DNA of 45,338 nucleotides from Chitinivibrionales bacterium. GTDB taxonomy: Bacteria > Fibrobacterota > Chitinivibrionia > Chitinivibrionales > JANQEN01. The position numbers and the translations under genes were made by a program. The DNA lies in assembly GCA_028278335.1 (NCBI GenBank), contig JANQEN010000261.1, positions 1 through 45,338 of the forward strand. The letters are read 5' to 3'. Below the pieces are notes generated by a model. It did not search any database, had not been told where the DNA came from, and worked only from the letters and a program-made list of their open reading frames with translations. Numbering within the stretch: the first letter of the stretch is position 1; each line of letters starts with the position of its first letter. Positions 32,030 through 40,647 of the stretch are shown here, piece by piece.

Positions 32030-34249
32030 TTACGGTAACATAAAGCTTTTTGAGAATGTATTCCCTAAATAGCTGAATTGGACAATGTAGATACCACTGG
32101 GTAAGGTATTATGCTCATTCCAGGTAAAAGCATAGACACCGGTGAATCCCGATACAGACTTTTTCTTTAGCAACTGCCCTTTAACAGAATACAGTGCCAT
32201 AGACAGCCTCCCCTCTTTGTAAGGTGTGCCGGTGACTAATATACCTCGATGAGAGAGAGGTCGAACGTTAAAAGAGAGGGGTGCCTTTTTAGAAAAATTG
32301 TTAATAGCAATTGGACCCACTGAGATCGTTTTCTGAAAGGGAATTCTATTACGCGCCGTTATAGTTAAAAGGATTTCTCGCTCTTGGGACACATCGTAGG
32401 TGAGCATTGTAGCATTGGTATCAATAATAATCTGTGATGAAATAATACCCTGCTTATCACTATATAAGCAAATGCGTCCATCTATTTTTTCTCTAAAATT
32501 GACACCCATACTTGTTGAGAGGGTGTCAAGGTTATCCGGTGCAGTCACACTCATGACGGTTGGAGTATCAGAATAGACCAGTAAAGAGGGATCACCAAAA
32601 AGATTCCACATGTTATAGGACTCCTCACCATTGCCGTTCTCCAGCATTTTCATTTCGCCATTGTAAATAATACCACCCACAGAGAGATACCTATCATTGA
32701 CAAGATGACCAATCATCTCCTTGGCTGCATGCTGAGGTGGGACCCAGTCAATATCTAAGGAAGCCCCTAAGAATACGATCGAACCCATCCCTTGGGTGAT
32801 ACTGCCATGTTGCATCCAAGCAGCGGCAAAGCAAGGATCCGGGCCATTGAAATGGCCATTAGCACAGGCAACAGAAATAACGACCGGAAGGATGTTTGGA
32901 TTAGCCAGTGCTACCACATCACTATTGGTAAAATTCGAGGTAACCCAGGAATTAATAAGACCATGGCCCATATAGTTGATCCAGCTTCGTCCCTGATTTA
33001 CAACGAGGGTAACCGAATCTTTTGAAGCACTGGGTGCGTAGATTTGATCAACTAAAGAATAATTATATGCCATAAGATCCGTTCGAAACGTCTCCATCCA
33101 CTCTTTGTCCGAAGGTCCTCCGGCACTCTCCGCACTGGCTATCCCACAGGCTCTGTTATACCATGTTCCTGCAATGTCCGGTTTTGTTTCATAGGTGATA
33201 ATCTTTTTCACCATAACCTCAACATGGCGCAAACTATCCGCAGGAAGACGCCCAACAAAGAGATCTGGATAGGAATCAGATCCAGCGCAGAGGGCAAATT
33301 GTGGATCGGACATCCCCTTTTTTGGCACAAATGAAATAGTCCCATCCATAAGAATCGAAGGCAGGTCAGTGGTATTTCCCACTAGTAAAACATAGGTTAT
33401 TTTATGTGTTGTGTATTGGTTCTGGATAAATGCTTTAATAGCCTCTGCACCAGCACCTCCAGTTTCAGTGGGATATTCAAAGGCAGTTGTATGGATACCT
33501 TTTTGGCTTTTCCACACCAAAAGCTCCTTTATCGGTGTTAAAAACTTTGCAGGGCTTATTATAATCATTTTGTCACCATCAGCAACAGCTGGATATAGGG
33601 ACTCATTTTGAGAATAGTTGGCAAATCGGGTTTTATACAGAGATAAAAAAGCTGCAGAAGCTTGAGGTATACTTGAAAGCCTATTAATTGTTCCAACACC
33701 ACGTTGTTTAATTCGTATGGTTATATTAGAGATTATCTTTATTATTTTCTTTTTTGGATTATATTGAAAAGGATAAAAATGAACAGTAATACCCCTAAAG
33801 TCACGCATTATAAAGGGCTTTGATAGTTTTACCGGGGAAAGGGGATACCATTGGTCTTTCTGGTAGATATGGCCAAATTTAAATGGGATTGTACTGGGTA
33901 TAACATTTCTCTTAAGGGGACCTTTTGACGGAGTTATCCGTTCAATGGGCTTTTCTCGATATCGCAGATCAACAATCTCCATTTCCATTGCAGCATCATG
34001 GGGAATTATTATGCTTTTCGCATAAAAAGGCAGTCGGGGCTTACCTTTCTCACGCAGATACGAAGCATGCAATGCTTTAATATCTGCACAAGGGACACCC
34101 TGGATAGCTGAAGAATTAACAGAATAATCGGGTAGGGAAAAAGTGAGCTCTGTAATTCCAGAGGAAAGTGTTGCGCTCTCAATTATTTGGTCAGCAAAAA
34201 GAGATATATTAATAGCCAAAATAACTAAAATAAACTTAATAATTTTCAT
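32030..34249 (-). CDS. Gingipain-like C25 cysteine peptidase with T9SS-type tail
   Basis: The 739-residue protein is a shorter paralogue of the next gene downstream. Signal peptide about 1-19, propeptide 20-200 (LPFYAKSIIIPHDAAMEMEI), catalytic dyad His429 (NYMGHGLINSW) and Cys462 (ISVACANGHFN), an Ig-like part and a tail (about 675-739, MALYSVKGQLLKKK... LPSGIYIVQFSY). It lacks the lamin-tail domain and second Ig-like domain of its partner. The spacing between His and Cys is nearly the same in both, which supports a duplication. The ATG at 34249 follows AGGA at 7 bases; an in-frame Met 12 codons earlier would add a non-signal leader. It is divergent from the radical SAM gene across about 400 bases. 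Confidence 0.9.
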   Translation of the reverse strand: MKIIKFILVILAINISLFADQIIESATLSSGITELTFSLPDYSVNSSAIQGVPCADIKALHASYLREKGKPRLPFYAKSIIIPHDAAMEMEIVDLRYREKPIERITPSKGPLKRNVIPSTIPFKFGHIYQKDQWYPLSPVKLSKPFIMRDFRGITVHFYPFQYNPKKKIIKIISNITIRIKQRGVGTINRLSSIPQASAAFLSLYKTRFANYSQNESLYPAVADGDKMIIISPAKFLTPIKELLVWKSQKGIHTTAFEYPTETGGAGAEAIKAFIQNQYTTHKITYVLLVGNTTDLPSILMDGTISFVPKKGMSDPQFALCAGSDSYPDLFVGRLPADSLRHVEVMVKKIITYETKPDIAGTWYNRACGIASAESAGGPSDKEWMETFRTDLMAYNYSLVDQIYAPSASKDSVTLVVNQGRSWINYMGHGLINSWVTSNFTNSDVVALANPNILPVVISVACANGHFNGPDPCFAAAWMQHGSITQGMGSIVFLGASLDIDWVPPQHAAKEMIGHLVNDRYLSVGGIIYNGEMKMLENGNGEESYNMWNLFGDPSLLVYSDTPTVMSVTAPDNLDTLSTSMGVNFREKIDGRICLYSDKQGIISSQIIIDTNATMLTYDVSQEREILLTITARNRIPFQKTISVGPIAINNFSKKAPLSFNVRPLSHRGILVTGTPYKEGRLSMALYSVKGQLLKKKSVSGFTGVYAFTWNEHNTLPSGIYIVQFSYLGNTFSKSFMLP

Positions 34250-34469
34250 ACAATTCCTAGGTTGCGATAATTCCAGATTAAACAATGGTTGAGTTTTCTC
34301 CTAAAATCTGCGGATCTATACAAGTATCGTCATAGAAATACACATAAATATTCAAAAATAATCTTTGAGTCTATTCCAAAACAGTGTTGTTTGCTCTATT
34401 AATAAATCCTCATCGGTAATTATTTTATTATACCAAAATTTAAGCCATTTGCACACTGTTGCGTTACCC

Positions 34470-34643
34470 TTTAACCCAGATTATGCAGTAGGAGTAGATG
34501 CAGAAGTGCAAGATAATGATTTAGTAAGACTTGAAGGTTTTGAAGGGCATATCTACAAGGTGACATGGCCGAAAAGCCTGAAATTCTTAATGAGCATAGG
34601 ATTGTGCTTCTGCGCTACTTCCTATTACATAATCTGGGTTAAA
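34470..34643. repeat. 174-bp segment bounded by perfect 16-bp inverted repeats
   Basis: TTTAACCCAGATTATG (34470-34485) and CATAATCTGGGTTAAA (34628-34643) are perfect inverted copies. They enclose the 74-bp repeat (34475-34548) shared with 14250-14323. The open frame through it (34365-34649) has no ribosome site and is not called as a gene. The right arm ends only 10 bases before the radical SAM start codon. It may be a small mobile repeat. The remaining gap from 34250 holds nothing else visible. Confidence 0.65.
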
Positions 34644-34653
34644 CTCTAAAAAT

Positions 34654-36192
34654 ATGGTAAAAATATTACTCTTAGCACCACCAATATTTGACTTTTATTT
34701 TACTCCAGCTCGAAGTGAGCCACTGGGATTGCTTTATATACAATCTGCTTTGGAAACCATACCGGGGATACAGGTTGATCTCCATGATGCAACAGCCTCA
34801 GGCAGGAAAAAAAGACAAAAAAGGCCCTCCTGCTTTGACCATTTGGCTCCACTGTATGTCACAGACACCTCTTGCTTTTCTCTTTTCTCCCACTATTATA
34901 GATTTGGGGACTCCTTTGATAAAATTATTGGAATAGTTGATCAAGGGCAATATGATATCGTGGCGATTTCTTCACTCTTTTCAGGATACCATCCTGATGT
35001 GGAAGAGTTAGTTATACGAATAAAAAATGAGTTAAACACGACTGTGGTTCTTGGTGGATGGGCCATTGAAGCAGAACCTGAGAAACTATTTCATCAAAGT
35101 AAGGCCGATGCCTTTCTATTGGGTGATGGTGAGCATACCTTTCCTCTCTTTATAAGGGCCTTTTTAGGTGAGCGTCCCTTTTCCTCAGTTCCTGGTCTTC
35201 TTTACAAAAAGAGCCCACATTCAACAATTGAACTTCACACAATACCACTCACCAATAAGCCTCCCTGCAGAATTGAAAATCGGTATAGCTTTGCTAAAAA
35301 GAAATCTGCCAGCGTCGTATTGAGCAGAGGATGCCACAATAGATGTCAATTTTGTGCAATACATGCCAGTCGCCCCTATTCGCGACGTTCATTGGGATCC
35401 TTAGAAAAAGAAATGACGTATCTAAAAAACAGTGGCACAATGGTGATCAATTTCGAGGATGATAATCTTTTTCATGGACGAGAATTCTCTGAAGCTCTGT
35501 TAGATCGCCTAGAATCTTTCCATGAACAGGGCCTTTTCTTTACTGCAATGAATGGGATCACAGCAAGTAATATACAACCCTTTGCAAAGCGACTCATACA
35601 AGCAGGATTTATCGAGTTAAATCTCTCCTTAGTAGCGGCAAAACAGCAATTAACACAATCGTACAAACGTCCCTTTACACTATCAACAATAGAAGAGGTA
35701 GTTGCACAGGTTAGTGATACAATTCCAACCCTTGTCTTTCTAATACTGGGACTTCCTCAGAGTACCCCTCAGGACACACTCTTAGATATTCTTGCCCTGG
35801 CAAAGCTTCCTGTGCGTATTGGTGTTTCACCCCTCTATTTGATTCCCAATGTCCCACTTTTTTCTCAATTGGGTTTACCACATGATCGTAGATTATTGCG
35901 GGGTAGTGCCCTTTATCGTTTTGGAGTCTCCTTTAGCCGAGAAGATGTAGCTTCGCTTTGGAAATATGTTCGAATGATCAATTGGCTTAAAGAGCCTCAT
36001 CCCCATGATGATTGTGACAGAGATGAACAGCTCTTCTATTTTCATAAATCCCTCAAAGAAAAACGATGGTTTAACAGAAATGACAAGGGAGAATGGTATC
36101 GAGGATTCTCCTTTAGCATTGACTTACCAGATAGATTCGCTCTCTCTAAATTGCCTCATAGTAAAATAGAGATTAAACCAGCGAAATTGTAA
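34654..36192 (+). CDS. Radical SAM protein with N-terminal B12-binding-like domain
   Basis: The 512-residue protein has a Rossmann-type N-terminal domain (about 1-165, VKILLLAPP and VVLGGWAIEA) like the cobalamin-binding domain of BchE-type radical SAM enzymes. A radical SAM barrel follows with the 4Fe-4S motif CHNRCQFC (Cys227, Cys231, Cys234). The DxHxxG cobalamin signature is not seen, so B12 may not be bound. The C-terminal part (about 420-512) is unassigned. Reactions in this group include methylations, ring closures and cofactor biosynthesis; substrate is unknown. The ribosome site is weak and the start lies just inside the edge of an inverted-repeat element. A CAP-domain gene follows. 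Confidence 0.88.
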   Translation: MVKILLLAPPIFDFYFTPARSEPLGLLYIQSALETIPGIQVDLHDATASGRKKRQKRPSCFDHLAPLYVTDTSCFSLFSHYYRFGDSFDKIIGIVDQGQYDIVAISSLFSGYHPDVEELVIRIKNELNTTVVLGGWAIEAEPEKLFHQSKADAFLLGDGEHTFPLFIRAFLGERPFSSVPGLLYKKSPHSTIELHTIPLTNKPPCRIENRYSFAKKKSASVVLSRGCHNRCQFCAIHASRPYSRRSLGSLEKEMTYLKNSGTMVINFEDDNLFHGREFSEALLDRLESFHEQGLFFTAMNGITASNIQPFAKRLIQAGFIELNLSLVAAKQQLTQSYKRPFTLSTIEEVVAQVSDTIPTLVFLILGLPQSTPQDTLLDILALAKLPVRIGVSPLYLIPNVPLFSQLGLPHDRRLLRGSALYRFGVSFSREDVASLWKYVRMINWLKEPHPHDDCDRDEQLFYFHKSLKEKRWFNRNDKGEWYRGFSFSIDLPDRFALSKLPHSKIEIKPAKL

Positions 36193-36257
36193 CAATGATA
36201 TAATTTTATAGGATGATGCAGTTATACCCAATGTACTATGAATTGAGAGGGTTGAGA

Positions 36258-37490
36258 ATGATTTATAGAGCGTTAATGTTCCTATTTATTTTTGTGATTT
36301 CATTTTATATTAATTCTGCAGCATCGGAACGTGGTTATGGAGATTGGCCACTAGCCCACCCGGGACATCCGAATATGCGGGAGAGAAGGATACTGGTCCT
36401 TACAAACGCTTGTAGAATTTCTCCAACCCAGTATCGGGATAACTTGCTGGTTCCACACAATTCTATGGCCTCATCCATTTTACTCCCAGAAAACTATCCA
36501 CCTGTTGAGCCTCTTTACTGGCAAGTTGATCTTAATAGAGTCGCAAAAGTCCATGCTGTTGACATGGCAAACAAACACGGGCTAAGCCACACCTCAAGTG
36601 ATGGAACGACATTTCAAAACAGAGTACCCGCTTATTACAAAAAATCACAACGAATTTCCGAAAACATCGCCTGCGGGAGCAAAAGCGCCTTTGGCAGTAT
36701 GCGGCAATGGCTTCTTGACATAATTGACACAATCGGCACACCCGCTCCAGATAAATCTAGTGATGATGGTCATAGGCGAAACATCATGAACTCACGTTCT
36801 AAGGAGCTTGGTTGTGGTTACGCCAAAGGACCTATACGATGGTACTATTTCTGGGTTCAGGATTTTGGTGGCGGGACACCTGACTATAGCAATCCCATAA
36901 GCGCTGGCGCTCATTTTGTTCATTCGGGAAACAACACAGAATTTATGTGTGTCTATAGTGATCCGCAGGGCAATGAACCAAAAGTTCCAATTCTAAATCT
37001 TGATGGAAATGAACATACTTTAGCAGTGAAATTTGGCTCAAAGAATAAGGGCACCTATGCACTCACCCTACCTTCTGCATCAGATTGTCGGTACTACTAC
37101 TTTTCCTTTACAGATAGCAACAATAAAAACTGGCGACATCCAGAACATGGTCGTTTAGTTACCGTTGGTGAAGGAAGCTGCGAAGAGGAGTACGAAGCTC
37201 CTGGAGCTATTTCATACCGACCATGTAACAAATCTTTAAATCACCCACATGTATCTGTTCAATCCATATCAAACAATCGAATTAGTATAAATATCGAGGG
37301 CCCCCCAAAAGAGTCTTATCAATTATCAATTATTAATTTTCGAGGACAACGTATCTATAGACAGATGCTTGATAACACACAAAAAAATGTATATATAGGA
37401 CACACACTCTCTCCTGGTATCTATCATGTTCATTTATGTAAAAAGGGGAAGCCGATTGCGTCAACGATGTTTGTTCACCTTTTACAGTAA
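36258..37490 (+). CDS. Secreted CAP-domain (SCP/PR1-like) protein with T9SS-type tail
   Basis: The 410-residue protein has a signal peptide (about 1-22) and a CAP domain (about 45-200) with the four-residue cavity His/Glu set visible: His99 (KVHAVDM), His111 (LSHTSSDG), Glu135 (SENIACG) and His162 (DDGHRRNIMN). CAP proteins are secreted and have been tied to lipid or metal binding and to adhesion; in bacteria the function is mostly unknown. A beta-rich middle and a sorting-like tail (about 340-410, LSIINFRGQRIYRQ... LSPGIYHVHL) follow. The ATG at 36258 is chosen because GAGAGG precedes it and the signal starts there; an earlier Met gives an unlikely leader. It converges on the FAH-family gene with 32 bases between. 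Confidence 0.9.
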   Translation: MIYRALMFLFIFVISFYINSAASERGYGDWPLAHPGHPNMRERRILVLTNACRISPTQYRDNLLVPHNSMASSILLPENYPPVEPLYWQVDLNRVAKVHAVDMANKHGLSHTSSDGTTFQNRVPAYYKKSQRISENIACGSKSAFGSMRQWLLDIIDTIGTPAPDKSSDDGHRRNIMNSRSKELGCGYAKGPIRWYYFWVQDFGGGTPDYSNPISAGAHFVHSGNNTEFMCVYSDPQGNEPKVPILNLDGNEHTLAVKFGSKNKGTYALTLPSASDCRYYYFSFTDSNNKNWRHPEHGRLVTVGEGSCEEEYEAPGAISYRPCNKSLNHPHVSVQSISNNRISINIEGPPKESYQLSIINFRGQRIYRQMLDNTQKNVYIGHTLSPGIYHVHLCKKGKPIASTMFVHLLQ

Positions 37491-37522
37491 TATCTAAAAG
37501 AAACGTGAGGAACTGATAGAGG

Positions 37523-38401
37523 TTAGTCTTGCTTTAGGTCTATCACCGTATTGACAAGTGATGTAAATCCATCAATATGACAAGCCACTTGGTCACCATG
37601 AATTATTGGCACAGCTCCTGGAGTTCCTGTCGAGATAATATCACCGGGCAACAGTGTCATAATTTGAGAATGATAGGAAACTAAAAAATCTGGAGGGAAG
37701 GTCATGTTAGCGACACAATTCGATGCATGAACGCGGCCGTTAATCTCGGTTGTTACTTTCAGGGACAACAGATCCTCTATTTCATCGGGGGTAACTAGTT
37801 GAGGTCCAAAACTAAAAAAGGTATCAAAACTCTTAGACTGGGTCAAATTACGGGGATTTCTCCGCAAAATATCCTCGGCAGTCATATCGATAATCGTAGT
37901 AAAACCCGCCACAACACTAAGCCAGTTTTCACGAGAGATGTCATTACATTTCTTACCAATGATTATTCCCAGTTCAGCTTCGGCTGTTGTTTTGTGTGAA
38001 AGCTTGGGAATTTTTACCTGATCGCCCGGCCCAATGATCGATGTGTCTGGTTTCATAAAACTTGCCGGCTCGAGAGTTGGTGCCTGCTCAGAAAGATCTT
38101 GCGCATGGGCATGATAATTTAGACCAATACCCCAAATCTTTCGAGGATGTCGATAGAGCGGTTTACAGATAGCATCTTGAGGAGGAATTGCCTTTTTTAG
38201 AAGTTTGGTTAATAAACTATTATTGATAGTATTAAACCAAGAGTTAATTTCAAGTAATAGACCAGTTTCAATAAGGCCAAATAGATCCTCTGGCCATTGT
38301 TGCTCAGTTTCTACATTGATTGTCTGAATAGTGATATAGCCACCCTTGGTAAGCAGAGCTGCTGTCTCAATCCCATCAATGAGAAGTGTTGCTAGCCGCA
38401 T
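37523..38401 (-). CDS. Fumarylacetoacetate hydrolase (FAH) family protein
   Basis: The 292-residue cytoplasmic protein has the FAH C-terminal fold, with KIWGIGLNYHAHAQDL at the start of the catalytic part. The acidic metal ligands are in AEAELGIIIGKKC (Glu pair) and in TTIIDMTAEDILRR (Asp), and GDIISTGTPGAVP lies near the end. Family members cleave C-C bonds in 2-oxo-diketo or acylpyruvate substrates, or decarboxylate and hydrate related acids. Substrate cannot be told. It follows the nitrilase-family gene by 26 bases and is the last of four minus-strand genes starting with adenylate cyclase. Confidence 0.9.
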   Translation of the reverse strand: MRLATLLIDGIETAALLTKGGYITIQTINVETEQQWPEDLFGLIETGLLLEINSWFNTINNSLLTKLLKKAIPPQDAICKPLYRHPRKIWGIGLNYHAHAQDLSEQAPTLEPASFMKPDTSIIGPGDQVKIPKLSHKTTAEAELGIIIGKKCNDISRENWLSVVAGFTTIIDMTAEDILRRNPRNLTQSKSFDTFFSFGPQLVTPDEIEDLLSLKVTTEINGRVHASNCVANMTFPPDFLVSYHSQIMTLLPGDIISTGTPGAVPIIHGDQVACHIDGFTSLVNTVIDLKQD

Positions 38402-38427
38402 AGCATTTCCTAGTCAAACGTTAGTTG

Positions 38428-39222
38428 TTAAGAGAGTTCATAAAACTCAGATCTTCTATCAAAAAACAGATGATTGTTTGGGGTAATTTTTTTATCCCTT
38501 GCCTGAGCAATATCTATTTCACATACAAAGCACTCTTCCTCATCTTTTGCACTTCTATGGAAAAGTTTTCCTCGTGGCGCTACAACTTGACTCTGCCCAG
38601 AAAAAGAGAGTGTACCCTGTGGTCGTTTTTCTGTACCATATCGATTTGCTGTAACCGCAAAGATCAGGTTTTCAATACATCGTGTGAGCATGGCTCGTTG
38701 ACAATAAGCTAAAACCAAGTTTGATGGATGACAAATAATATCAGCTCCTTTAAGGGCAAGTGTTCGAGCAGCTTCAGGAAAGACCCAATCAAAGCAGATC
38801 ATCATACCAATCGACACTCCTCTAACAGTACTCACAACAAATCCAGTATCGCCTTTATCGAACACCTTTTTTTCTGTATTAAAAAGATGGGTTTTACGAT
38901 AGGTTGTAACGATACCTTTGGGACCAAGAAGAAGAGCACTATTAAAAACCCTTTCCTCTGATTTCTCTGCAAAACCAGTCACGATATAGAAGTCACGCTC
39001 TTTACAGAGACCAACAAGAGCGTCAATAGTTTGAGAACTTTTGGGATTTTCAGCAAGAGACTCTAGCTCATCTCTATTTGTAAAGTAATACCCCGAAAAA
39101 GCTAGCTCTGGAAGCACCATGATATCAACATCTACTTTGTTGAGTGCTCCAAGTACAGTTTCAAGATTTTTATCTACCTTACCAAATTGTGGATCGAACT
39201 GGAAATAGCCAACCCTTGTCAT
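38428..39222 (-). CDS. Carbon-nitrogen hydrolase (nitrilase superfamily)
   Basis: The 264-residue cytoplasmic protein has the Glu-Lys-Cys triad of the superfamily: LPELAFSGY (Glu about 39), TYRKTHLF (Lys about 112) and GMMICFDWVFPEAAR (Cys about 147). It starts TRVGYFQFDPQFGKVDKNLE, typical of amidase branches such as omega-amidase or carbamoylputrescine hydrolase. The likely reaction is hydrolysis of an amide or ureido compound to acid and ammonia. Paired with the FAH-family gene 26 bases downstream, it may belong to a small catabolic or metabolite-repair route for oxo-acid amides. Length is usual. Its start lies 47 bases after the lipase-like gene. Confidence 0.92.
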   Translation of the reverse strand: MTRVGYFQFDPQFGKVDKNLETVLGALNKVDVDIMVLPELAFSGYYFTNRDELESLAENPKSSQTIDALVGLCKERDFYIVTGFAEKSEERVFNSALLLGPKGIVTTYRKTHLFNTEKKVFDKGDTGFVVSTVRGVSIGMMICFDWVFPEAARTLALKGADIICHPSNLVLAYCQRAMLTRCIENLIFAVTANRYGTEKRPQGTLSFSGQSQVVAPRGKLFHRSAKDEEECFVCEIDIAQARDKKITPNNHLFFDRRSEFYELS

Positions 39223-39269
39223 TGTAATATCCTTATCATTTAACCCGAAAAATGAGAATTGATTCTGTT

Positions 39270-40589
39270 CTACTTTACCTCATCCAGTATAGTATTGATC
39301 TTATCCAAAACCTCTTTACTCTGCAAAATACTGGTATGCGTTTCATTGAATCCATGCACTTCATGAGCCAAAGCTTGTGCCCGTGGGTCTAATTGACTTT
39401 TAATAGTAATGGTGCCATCACTATTATCACCATTGGATTTTTTTTCTGGATGACGATACCCAAAAAGCAGGTGAAATTTCATATGTTTTGGTAGAGATGT
39501 CTTATGTAATTGGGTAATAAATTCACTGCCCGTTGCTACATCTCGCCAACTGGGGACCACTACAGGAGCTTTCTCCGAACCTCTGGCTGCGCCTTCATTC
39601 CCACCATAAGGAGAACAAATTGTTATAAATTGTTTTAAGAAAAAGTCTTGGTTTTTACTGTATCGGTTTATAGCTGCACGCGCAATAACCCCCCCCATAC
39701 TATGGGCGCAAATAACCAGAGTACCCCGACGCAGATTAACAATGTTTCCAGAAAGGAAAAGCTCATAAAAGATTTCAGCCAACTTATCCAAATCCTCTCC
39801 AGAAGGGTAATAGAAGAACCAGGGCTCGAATTTTTCTCTATTAATTCCTTCCACTATATATTGCCAATCACGACAGGTACCGGTAATACCATGAACAAAC
39901 ACAACAGGAATTTTCCGCCGATCATGTTCCTCTAAGGCATAGAAAAAGAGGCTTGCCCGCTCTAAAAATGCCGGTGGGTTATACATCCCCAGTAGCCCCG
40001 TTTCATGGGAAAATAGATCACTATCCAAAGATCGGATCGATCCAGGAGGATAAAATTCAGATAATACCAGTTCTTCACTGGGCTCTACTTTTCTAGAAAA
40101 GGGTAGATCCAAAGAATAGGTGTTGGCAATGGAGAAGGAAATATGCACATCTTTAACTATTGGAACATCTTTCTCCGGCCCTTCAATTGTCAACATCTTG
40201 GTGCCTTCATATTGACCAACACACTCATTATTAGTAAAGAGGCTATCATTATTACAGTCGGCAAATACAAACAATTGATATTGCCCCTCCGGGAGATAGA
40301 GTGTAAAATAGCTCGGTCGATTCATTTGATAGGAATTGACCATTTCTAATGTGCCATAACGCATGGAAAATGCTGCGACCACCAGTGGCTTTGTAGATAG
40401 AGAATCACCTACAAGGCGGCCGTAAACAATAGCACACTTCTCGGGAGAAAGATTTTTCTCACGAATCTGTGACGGAGCAGATTGCTGGCTCATATTATCA
40501 GCCCATTTTTTTAGGGCCATCGAAACGTAACCACAATTAACAAAACAGAGTGACAACAGAATCAGAACAATGGTCAATTTAGTTTTCAT
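39270..40589 (-). CDS. Lipase-like alpha/beta-hydrolase lipoprotein
   Basis: The 439-residue protein has a signal peptide ending LCFVNC, suggesting lipidation of the Cys at about residue 19, although Asn before Cys is atypical. A beta-sandwich region (about 50-140, resembling an internally repeated carboxypeptidase-regulatory or SpaA-like module) comes before the alpha/beta hydrolase. The latter has the oxyanion region PVVFVHGITGTCRDW and the nucleophile elbow CAHSMGG (GxSxG-like, with Ala in place of the first Gly). A catalytic His is likely in EVHGFNETHTSIL near the end. It recalls PGAP1/DUF676-type lipases. The ATG at 40589 is preferred over an in-frame TTG upstream as it starts the signal peptide. 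Its position between adenylate cyclase and the amidase is not explained. Confidence 0.82.
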   Translation of the reverse strand: MKTKLTIVLILLSLCFVNCGYVSMALKKWADNMSQQSAPSQIREKNLSPEKCAIVYGRLVGDSLSTKPLVVAAFSMRYGTLEMVNSYQMNRPSYFTLYLPEGQYQLFVFADCNNDSLFTNNECVGQYEGTKMLTIEGPEKDVPIVKDVHISFSIANTYSLDLPFSRKVEPSEELVLSEFYPPGSIRSLDSDLFSHETGLLGMYNPPAFLERASLFFYALEEHDRRKIPVVFVHGITGTCRDWQYIVEGINREKFEPWFFYYPSGEDLDKLAEIFYELFLSGNIVNLRRGTLVICAHSMGGVIARAAINRYSKNQDFFLKQFITICSPYGGNEGAARGSEKAPVVVPSWRDVATGSEFITQLHKTSLPKHMKFHLLFGYRHPEKKSNGDNSDGTITIKSQLDPRAQALAHEVHGFNETHTSILQSKEVLDKINTILDEVK

Positions 40590-40647
40590 ATCAATAAAGT
40601 ACTTTAGCGAGATGTACAAAGAATACTATTGTTTGAATAAAAATAAA

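Noticed and set aside
34365..34649. Plus-strand frame of 94 codons before the radical SAM gene
   Set aside because: There is no ribosome site, it crosses the inverted-repeat element, and the only shared part is the 74-bp repeat; called as repeat, not gene.
34654..36192. Natural-product (RiPP) cluster around the radical SAM enzyme
   Set aside because: No precursor-like peptide, modifying partner or exporter gene is next to it; neighbours are a CAP protein and C25 peptidases.
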